A stretch of 64,000 nucleotides of DNA from Streptomyces sp. CB01635 (lineage in GTDB: Bacteria > Actinomycetota > Actinomycetes > Streptomycetales > Streptomycetaceae), in NCBI RefSeq assembly GCF_002803065.1, contig NZ_NNBL01000018.1, positions 105,207 to 169,206 on the forward strand, in the 5' to 3' direction. The notes beneath the pieces are model-generated. The model worked only from the letters and a program-made list of their open reading frames with translations, ran no database searches and was not told the origin of the DNA. How positions within the stretch are numbered: the first letter of the stretch is position 1; every line of letters starts with the position of its first letter. The position numbers and the translations under genes were made by a program. Positions 58,557 to 64,000 of the stretch are shown here, in pieces.

Positions 58557-60146
58557 TTACTCGGTGCCCTTGCTGATCTCCCAGAAGCGGAACACGGTCG
58601 ACGCGTCGAGGCACGACTCCAGGCCGTAGACGCTGTCACGGACGACGGCGTACTGCTTGGCCTGCCAGACGGGCAGGACCGGCAGCTCGTCGGCGACGAT
58701 GTTCTGGAGCTGCTCGAAGTCCCGGTCGGTGGAGGCCCGGTCGCTCTGCGCCCCGGTCTCCGGGATGATCTTCCCGGTGATGGTGCTGTTGGTGTAGTTG
58801 TTCCCGAGCACGTTGCCGGCGCCGAAGAACGGCTGGGTGAAGTTGTCGGGGTCCGGGTAGTCCGGGACCCAGCCCTTCACGTACACGCCGTACTTGCCGG
58901 TCTTGATGTCCTTCTCGTACTGGCCGAACTCGATGGACTTCATGTCGGCTTCGAACAGGCCGCTCGCGTTGAGCTGCTTGGCGACGGCCGCGAGTTCCTG
59001 GTCGGTGGCGGGGCCGTAGCGCGAGGGCGTCGACCAGAGGGTGATCTTCACCTTGCCGGTGATGCCGTCGGCACGCAGCGCGGCGCGGGCCTTGGCGGGC
59101 GACGGGTGGGCGCCGTAGGTGTCGAAGAAGGCCGTGTTGTGGCCGCTGATGCCCGCCGGGATGATCGAGTACAGCGGGGTGGCGGTGTCCTGGTAGACCT
59201 CGTCGACCAGGGCGTCCCGGTCGATCAGGTAGGCCATGGCCTTGCGCACGGACAGGCGTCCGGCGACGGGGTCCTTCATGTTGAAGACCAGGTGCTGGAC
59301 CTCGGCGCTGGTGCCCTCGACGACGTCCATGGGCTTGCTCGTCGAGGTGGAGTTCTCGATGCCGGCGATGTCCTTGGCGGCGAGTCCGCGGTAGGCGAGG
59401 TCGATGTCGCCGCCGACGAGGGCCTTCTTCAGTCCCGCCTGGTCGCCGTGGAAGAACTTGATGGTCATGCCGGAGTTCTGGACCTTCGCGGTGCCCTTGT
59501 AGTCCGGGTTGACCGAGAAGACGGCCTTCTTCTTGTCGAAGGAGTCCAGCTTGTAGGGGCCGGAGCCGACGGCCTTGCCGTCCGTGCGCAAGCCGTCCAT
59601 GGAGTAGGCGGCGTGGTCGACGATGGATCCGGCGCCGGACGCGATCTTGCTGGGGAAGGTGGCGTCCGCGTGCTTCAGCTTGAAGACGACCGTCTTGGCG
59701 TTCGGCGTCTCGACCTTGTCGAGCATGGGGAACATGATCGCCGGGCCGGCGTCGTCACCGATGTTCATCATGCGGTCGAAGGAGAACTTGACGTCCTTCG
59801 AGGTGAGCTTGTGGCCGTTGCTGAACGTGAGGCCGTCGCGCAGGGTGCAGGAGTAGACGCGGGTGCCGGAGTCCGTGAAGGAGCACTCCTTGGCGGCTTC
59901 GGGTTCCGGCTCCGTGCTGCCCTTGGGGAAGCTCAGGAGCGACTGGAACACGTTGTTGAACAGCAGCCACGACCCCGGGTCGTAGCCGGACGCCGGATCG
60001 GTGGCCTGGATGTCGTCGGACATTCCCATGACCACGGCCCCGCCCTGCCCGGCGGCATCGCCCTGGTCGGTGCCGCAGCCGGCCAGCAGGGCCGCGGTGA
60101 GTCCCGTCCCGAGGGGCAGGACCAGCCACTGGTTGCGCATTCTCAC
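58557..60146 (-). CDS. ABC transporter substrate-binding lipoprotein, family 5 (peptide/nickel type)
   Basis: The 529-residue protein has a signal peptide and lipobox LLAGC, then the SBP_bac_5 fold: LTFSNGHKLTSKDVKFSFDR near residue 130, the hallmark of DppA/OppA-type proteins. It is related to the upstream gene with about the same length and motif order. No permease or ATPase is nearby. GTG 60146 or ATG 60140 is the start. Probable ligand: oligopeptide or other small molecule. Confidence 0.88.
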   Translation of the reverse strand: MRMRNQWLVLPLGTGLTAALLAGCGTDQGDAAGQGGAVVMGMSDDIQATDPASGYDPGSWLLFNNVFQSLLSFPKGSTEPEPEAAKECSFTDSGTRVYSCTLRDGLTFSNGHKLTSKDVKFSFDRMMNIGDDAGPAIMFPMLDKVETPNAKTVVFKLKHADATFPSKIASGAGSIVDHAAYSMDGLRTDGKAVGSGPYKLDSFDKKKAVFSVNPDYKGTAKVQNSGMTIKFFHGDQAGLKKALVGGDIDLAYRGLAAKDIAGIENSTSTSKPMDVVEGTSAEVQHLVFNMKDPVAGRLSVRKAMAYLIDRDALVDEVYQDTATPLYSIIPAGISGHNTAFFDTYGAHPSPAKARAALRADGITGKVKITLWSTPSRYGPATDQELAAVAKQLNASGLFEADMKSIEFGQYEKDIKTGKYGVYVKGWVPDYPDPDNFTQPFFGAGNVLGNNYTNSTITGKIIPETGAQSDRASTDRDFEQLQNIVADELPVLPVWQAKQYAVVRDSVYGLESCLDASTVFRFWEISKGTE

Positions 60147-60180
60147 GTACGTGCCTTGTCGTCAGTGGTGCGGAAATCGG

Positions 60181-60216
60181 GCGAGCCGGCCGCCCTTGAC
60201 GGGAAGGCCGGCTCGC
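60181..60216 (-). terminator. Hairpin between paired solute-binding genes
   Basis: GCGAGCCGGCC and GGCCGGCTCGC form an 11-base perfect stem eight bases beyond the stop of the upstream gene, before the downstream paralogue. Confidence 0.7.
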
Positions 60217-60223
60217 GCTGGGA

Positions 60224-61828
60224 TCAGCCGCTCACTCCGCGGCCGAGCTCCCAGAGCTGAAGGATCGAGGAGGAGCTCAGCGCCCACTCGACTCCGGTGA
60301 TGTCGTCGCGGGCGGCGACGTACTGCTTGCCCTGCCAGAGCGGGAGGACCGGCACGTCGTCGGCGACGATGTTCTGGATGCTCGTGAGGCTCTTGGAGGC
60401 GGTCAGCCGGTCGGCCTCACGACGGGACTCGGGGATGAGCTGGTCCCGGATCGTGCTGTTCGCGTACGGGGACGCGAGGAAGTTGTCCTTGTCGAGGAAC
60501 GGCGCGATGAAGTTGTCGGCGTCGGGGAAGTCGGGGAACCAGCCGAGGCCGTAGACGTCGTACTTGCCCTTGAGTTCGGCGGCGCGGTACGTGTCCCAGG
60601 CGTCGCCCTTGATGCCGACCTTGAACAGGCCGCTGGAGTTGAGCTGCTGCTTGAGCAACTCGAACTCCCGCTTGGTGGCGGAGCCGTAGTGGTCGGTCGT
60701 GTAGTGCAGGGTCAGCTTCACCGGCGTGGTGATGTCGGCCCGGGAAAGGATCGAGGCGGCCTTGGAGCGGCTCGGCTCGCTGTACCTGTTGAAGAACGAG
60801 TTCGTGTGGCCGGTGATGCCGGCGGGCACGAGCGAGTAGAGCGGCTCGGCGGAGGTGCCGTAGACGTCGGCCGTGAGCTGGCCGCGGTCGACGACCTGGG
60901 CCATGGCCTGGCGGACGGCCTTGCTCTTGACCACGGGGGCGCTGGTGTTGAATCCGAGGTAGCGGATCTCCATGCCCGGCATCTCGACCAGGTTGATGTT
61001 CTTGCTCGGGTTGTCCGAGAGCCGCTTGATCTGCTCCGGCGACATGGTGCGCGTCATCATGTCGACGTCGCCCTTTTCGAGGGCCTTGCCCATGGCGTCG
61101 GCATCCGCGAAGGAGACCAGCTCCACCTTGTCGTTCTTCGGCTTCAACTGCCCCTTGTAGTGGGGGTTCTTGGTGAAGACGGCCTTGACGAGGGTGTTGT
61201 TCTTGACCTGGGCGTCGAGGGTGTACGGGCCGGAGCCGTCGACCGAGAAGCCGTTGCGCAGCTTCCCCTTCGTGTAGTCGTCGGGGTTGACGATGCCGGC
61301 GGTGGGTGTGGCCAGCTTGTACGGGAAGGTGGCGTCGGGGCTCTTCAGGTGGAAGATGACCTCGTTGCGGCCCTTGGTCTCGATCGTGTCGACGCTGGAG
61401 AGCAGCGCGGAGGAGCCACTGTCGCTCTTGATGCCGAGCACACGGTCGATGGAGAACTTCACGTCCGAGGCGGTGACGGGGGTGCCGTCGGCGAACGCGA
61501 GGCCCTTGCGCAGGGTGCAGGAGAAGCGCTCGTTGCCGGTGTCGGTGAAGCCGCAGGTCTGGGCGGCCTCGGGCACCGGCTCGCCGCCGCCGCGCGGCAT
61601 GGCCATCAAGGTCTGGACGGTCTGGCGCAGCACGTTCCAGGAGCCCGCGTCGTAGGCGTACGCGGGGTCGAACGGGGCCGGGACCGCCTTCGAGGCAACG
61701 AACCGGTCGGTGGTACCGACGGCGATCGGGTTGCCGTCCTTGCCCCCGCTGTCGGACCCGCCGCAGGCGGCGAGCACAGGCGCGAGCAGGCCGATGACGG
61801 CCGGCAACACCAAAGTCTTGCGGTTCAT
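60224..61828 (-). CDS. ABC transporter substrate-binding lipoprotein, family 5 (paralogue)
   Basis: The 534-residue protein has a signal peptide with lipobox VLAAC (LAPVLAACGG), an SBP_bac_5 domain (KGLAFADGTPVTASDVKFSI) and PAGITGHTNSFFN, matching PAGISGHNTAFFD of the neighbouring protein. It is clearly a duplicate of the downstream gene. ATG 61828 has GGAGAAC upstream; the frame runs to 61870 without support. Orphan of permease. Confidence 0.88.
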   Translation of the reverse strand: MNRKTLVLPAVIGLLAPVLAACGGSDSGGKDGNPIAVGTTDRFVASKAVPAPFDPAYAYDAGSWNVLRQTVQTLMAMPRGGGEPVPEAAQTCGFTDTGNERFSCTLRKGLAFADGTPVTASDVKFSIDRVLGIKSDSGSSALLSSVDTIETKGRNEVIFHLKSPDATFPYKLATPTAGIVNPDDYTKGKLRNGFSVDGSGPYTLDAQVKNNTLVKAVFTKNPHYKGQLKPKNDKVELVSFADADAMGKALEKGDVDMMTRTMSPEQIKRLSDNPSKNINLVEMPGMEIRYLGFNTSAPVVKSKAVRQAMAQVVDRGQLTADVYGTSAEPLYSLVPAGITGHTNSFFNRYSEPSRSKAASILSRADITTPVKLTLHYTTDHYGSATKREFELLKQQLNSSGLFKVGIKGDAWDTYRAAELKGKYDVYGLGWFPDFPDADNFIAPFLDKDNFLASPYANSTIRDQLIPESRREADRLTASKSLTSIQNIVADDVPVLPLWQGKQYVAARDDITGVEWALSSSSILQLWELGRGVSG

Positions 61829-62197
61829 GCTCGAAGTTCTCCAGAGCTGTCGATCCCGTGGGCCCGGCAACGGGGGTGGTGTCGACGGGACACGAGGGGT
61901 TACGGCGATGTTCTCGCCACGAGATTAGTGCGCATGGCGAAGGGTCCCGAAGGGGCCGGAGCCACGACTTCATCACGCTGCGAAACCGGGCGTGGACACA
62001 CCGATAACCCCACAGGGGTCTCTTCGGCTCAGGGTCCGACCAATCGGGACACAAGGTCACTCGGGGTGGAGTGGGGGGTGGGGCCGCAGCACAGGTCCGT
62101 GTACCTGTCGACCCCACATCGAGTGGGAAAGGTCACATGCTCAACTGGGTTGATGGGCGCTGCATTTCGGCCACGCGCGAGCGGTGTTACCGAAGGT
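61829..62197. other. Intergenic region upstream of the paired binding proteins
   Basis: This 369-base gap lies between the HAD gene stop and the binding-protein start. It holds no recognisable gene or RNA. It probably contains the promoter of the binding-protein genes; a plain -35/-10 pair was not identified with confidence. Confidence 0.4.
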
Positions 62198-62893
62198 TCA
62201 GTAGCCCATCAGGCCATGTAGGAAAGGCAGGTTGACGTGTTCGAGCGAGGGGACGACGGTGCGCCGGTGGGCGGGTGCGATCGGGGCGACGGAGGGTACG
62301 GCGACCACATGACAGCCGGCCGCCTCGGCGGCGGCGACACCGGTCGCGGTGTCCTCGATGACGGCACATCTGGCCGGATCCGCACCAAGACCCGCGGCCG
62401 CGAGCAGATACGGGTCGGGGTACGGCTTCGTCCGCTCGACCTCGTCACCTGCGACGGTGAGCGCGAAGTGCTCGGGACCGAGCGAGGTCAGGACCCGGTC
62501 GATGATGCGCCGGTGGGAGGCGGACACGAGGGCCATGGGCACCTCGTGGGCGGCGAGTTCGGCGAGCAGCCGCGCGGCGCCCGGCATGAGCGGCAGGACG
62601 CTGCTGATGCGCTCCTCGAAGCCGTCGTTGAGCAGCACGGTCAGCTCTGGGAGCGTGATGTCCGCGCCGGTCGCCTCGATGAGGAAGCCGGCACTGCGGG
62701 TCATGGGGCCACCGACGACGACTTCGCGCCACGCCTCGTCGAGCGCGTGCCCCAGCGACCCGAAGACGGCGACCTCGGCGTCCCACCAGAAGCCTTCGGT
62801 GTCCACCAGAGTGCCGTCCATGTCGAGGAGCACAGCCTGCAGGGCGGAGCCTTCGGCCGTTCGGGTACCGAGAGCGGGGACCGTACTGGTCAT
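62198..62893 (-). CDS. HAD-family phosphatase (beta-phosphoglucomutase-like)
   Basis: The 231-residue protein has HAD motif I VLLDMDGTLVDTEG (Asp nucleophile and acid), motif II VSASHRR, motif III KPYPDPYLLAA and motif IV VIEDTATGVAAAEAAG. The alpha-helical cap is of the C1 beta-phosphoglucomutase/phosphoglycolate type. The substrate is unknown, probably a small phosphate ester. It lies 142 bases downstream of metH. Confidence 0.87.
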   Translation of the reverse strand: MTSTVPALGTRTAEGSALQAVLLDMDGTLVDTEGFWWDAEVAVFGSLGHALDEAWREVVVGGPMTRSAGFLIEATGADITLPELTVLLNDGFEERISSVLPLMPGAARLLAELAAHEVPMALVSASHRRIIDRVLTSLGPEHFALTVAGDEVERTKPYPDPYLLAAAGLGADPARCAVIEDTATGVAAAEAAGCHVVAVPSVAPIAPAHRRTVVPSLEHVNLPFLHGLMGY

Positions 62894-62921
62894 CCGGGCA
62901 CACCTCCGTGAGGGACGAGAA

Positions 62922-62958
62922 GGCCGGCTGCCTCCTTTTGACGGGAAGGCAACCGGCC
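62922..62958 (-). terminator. Hairpin downstream of metH
   Basis: GGCCGGCTGCCT and AGGCAACCGGCC pair over 12 bases with one G-U wobble in the minus-strand RNA (C-A mismatch on the plus strand). It lies 78 bases after the metH stop and ahead of the HAD gene. Confidence 0.55.
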
Positions 62959-63035
62959 TGCACTGGACCGACCAGTGTACGTCGCATACGGATCAATGCG
63001 CGCGACGACGTCTCCGGGGCGCCCGCCGCGCCGCG

Positions 63036-64000
63036 CTACCGCGCGTTGAAGTACTTCGCCTCCGGGTGGTGGATGACGATCGCGTCCGTGGACTGCTCCG
63101 GGTGGAGCTGGAACTCCTCGGAGAGCTGGACACCGATGCGCTCGGGCTCCAGGAGCTGAGCGATCTTGGCGCGGTCCTCGAGGTCCGGGCACGCTCCGTA
63201 GCCGAGCGAGAAGCGGGCGCCGCGGTACTTCAGCGCGAACATGTCCTCCATCTCGGAGGGGTCCTCGCCGGAGAAGCCCAGCTCGGAGCGGACGCGTGCG
63301 TGCCAGTACTCGGCGAGCGCCTCGGCCAACTGGACGGACAGGCCGTGCAGTTCGAGGTAGTCGCGGTACGAGTTCGACTCGAAGAGCCCCGCGGTCGCCT
63401 CGCCGATCCGGGAGCCGACGGTGACAACCTGGAGGCCCACGACATCGGTCTCGCCCGACTCCTCCGGACGGAAGAAGTCCGCGAGGCACAGGCGGCGGCC
63501 GCGGCGCTGGCGCGGGAACGTGAAGCGGGTGCGCTCATTGCCCTGGTCGTCGAGGATGATCAGATCCTCGCCCTTGGACACGCACGGGAAGTAGCCGTAG
63601 ACGACGGCCGCTTCCAGCAGGTTCTTGGTGTGCAACTCGTCGAGCCAGCCGCGCAGGCGGGGGCGGCCCTCGGTCTCCACGAGCTCCTCGTACGTGGGCC
63701 CGTCACCGGTGCGCGCCTGCTTGAGGCCCCACTGGCCCTTGAACAGGGCGCCCTCGTCCAGCCAGGACGCGTACTCCTTGAGCTGGATTCCCTTGATGAC
63801 GCGGGTGCCCCAGAAGGGCGGCTCGGGGACCGGATTGTCGGTGGACGTGTCGGAGCGTGCGGGCCCCTCTTCGGGCCGCTCCTCGATCTGTACGCTGCCC
63901 GCCTTCACCCGGCGCTGCTTGAGCTCCGGCAGTGTCGCACCCGGCACGCCCCGCTTGACGGCGATAAGGGCATCCATCAGACGCAGGCCCTCGAACGCGT
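63036..64000 (-). CDS. metH: Cobalamin-dependent methionine synthase (3' part)
   Basis: The gene runs off the right edge; the last 321 codons are present. The region contains the end of the cobalamin domain side and the activation (AdoMet) domain, with VVYGYFPCVSKGEDLIIL, DVVGLQVVTVGSR, YLELHGLSVQLAEALAEY and FSLGYGACPDLEDRAKIAQL, the last being the AdoMet-binding segment of MetH. It ends HHPEAKYFNAR. It transfers methyl from methyltetrahydrofolate to homocysteine. No cobalamin riboswitch is visible because the 5' end is outside the window. Confidence 0.95.
   Translation of the reverse strand, partial: AFEGLRLMDALIAVKRGVPGATLPELKQRRVKAGSVQIEERPEEGPARSDTSTDNPVPEPPFWGTRVIKGIQLKEYASWLDEGALFKGQWGLKQARTGDGPTYEELVETEGRPRLRGWLDELHTKNLLEAAVVYGYFPCVSKGEDLIILDDQGNERTRFTFPRQRRGRRLCLADFFRPEESGETDVVGLQVVTVGSRIGEATAGLFESNSYRDYLELHGLSVQLAEALAEYWHARVRSELGFSGEDPSEMEDMFALKYRGARFSLGYGACPDLEDRAKIAQLLEPERIGVQLSEEFQLHPEQSTDAIVIHHPEAKYFNAR

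Noticed and set aside
62894..63035. Cobalamin riboswitch near metH
   Set aside because: This is the 3' side of metH; only a simple hairpin is present and the 5' leader is outside the window.

Overview
The window is high-GC actinobacterial chromosome, almost certainly from a Streptomyces. Supporting signs are the very strong G/C third-position bias, frequent GTG starts, a complete rar/cvn9-type conservon, the Pup-proteasome locus, twin-arginine translocase genes beside pafBC, and a gene order matching the S. coelicolor core region from about SCO1600 to SCO1657. No tRNA, rRNA, IS element, prophage or CRISPR array was seen.

Region 1 (1-7.2 kb) holds the 5' end of an SseB-family gene, a lipoprotein serine hydrolase, an orphan mycosin (MycP-like) paired with a proline-rich membrane protein, a PLP-dependent amino acid deaminase/aldolase, a DUF2510 membrane protein and a secreted HAD phosphatase. 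Region 2 (7.2-13.9 kb) is a compact gamma-glutamylation catabolic cluster. A glutamine synthetase-like GlnA4, an aldehyde dehydrogenase and an SDR dehydrogenase lie on the minus strand. A GntR/FadR regulator, an APC permease and a gamma-glutamyl hydrolase lie on the plus strand. By family knowledge this fits ethanolamine or polyamine use.

Region 3 (13.9-21.5 kb) has a LysR regulator divergent from a TDT exporter, an XRE-cupin regulator coupled to a cytosolic helical-backbone metal receptor, and a glycine betaine ABC system whose permease is fused to two tandem binding domains. Region 4 (21.5-27.8 kb) has a 5'-3' exonuclease, an iron-box-controlled siderophore-interacting protein, a PadR-controlled DrrAB-like exporter, a GNAT acetyltransferase and an RluA-type pseudouridine synthase. 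Region 5 (27.8-32.5 kb) is the five-gene conservon rarABCDE: kinase-like sensor, roadblock protein, DUF742 protein, Ras-like GTPase and P450.

Region 6 (33-58.5 kb) mirrors the mycobacterial Rv2092c-Rv2119 synteny block. It runs helY, lipid kinase, tatC, tatA, two small proteins, pafC, pafB, two FKBPs, pafA with a coupled MFS transporter, a LacI regulator, prcA, prcB, an endonuclease VII-type gene, pup, dop, arc/mpa, a divergent ferredoxin, trmI, an M50 protease with CBS domains, a RecB-like nuclease and an orphan NarL-type regulator. Region 7 (58.5-64 kb) contains two paralogous family 5 solute-binding lipoproteins without permeases, a HAD phosphatase and the 3' part of cobalamin-dependent methionine synthase metH.

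The most unusual items are the nuclease gene overlapping the start of prcB inside the proteasome operon, the triple-domain ProW fusion, the conservon P450 with a Pro/Ala linker and a basic-aromatic C-terminal tail, and several well-formed operator palindromes (iron box, PadR and LysR sites). Strong hairpin terminators mark many gene ends.
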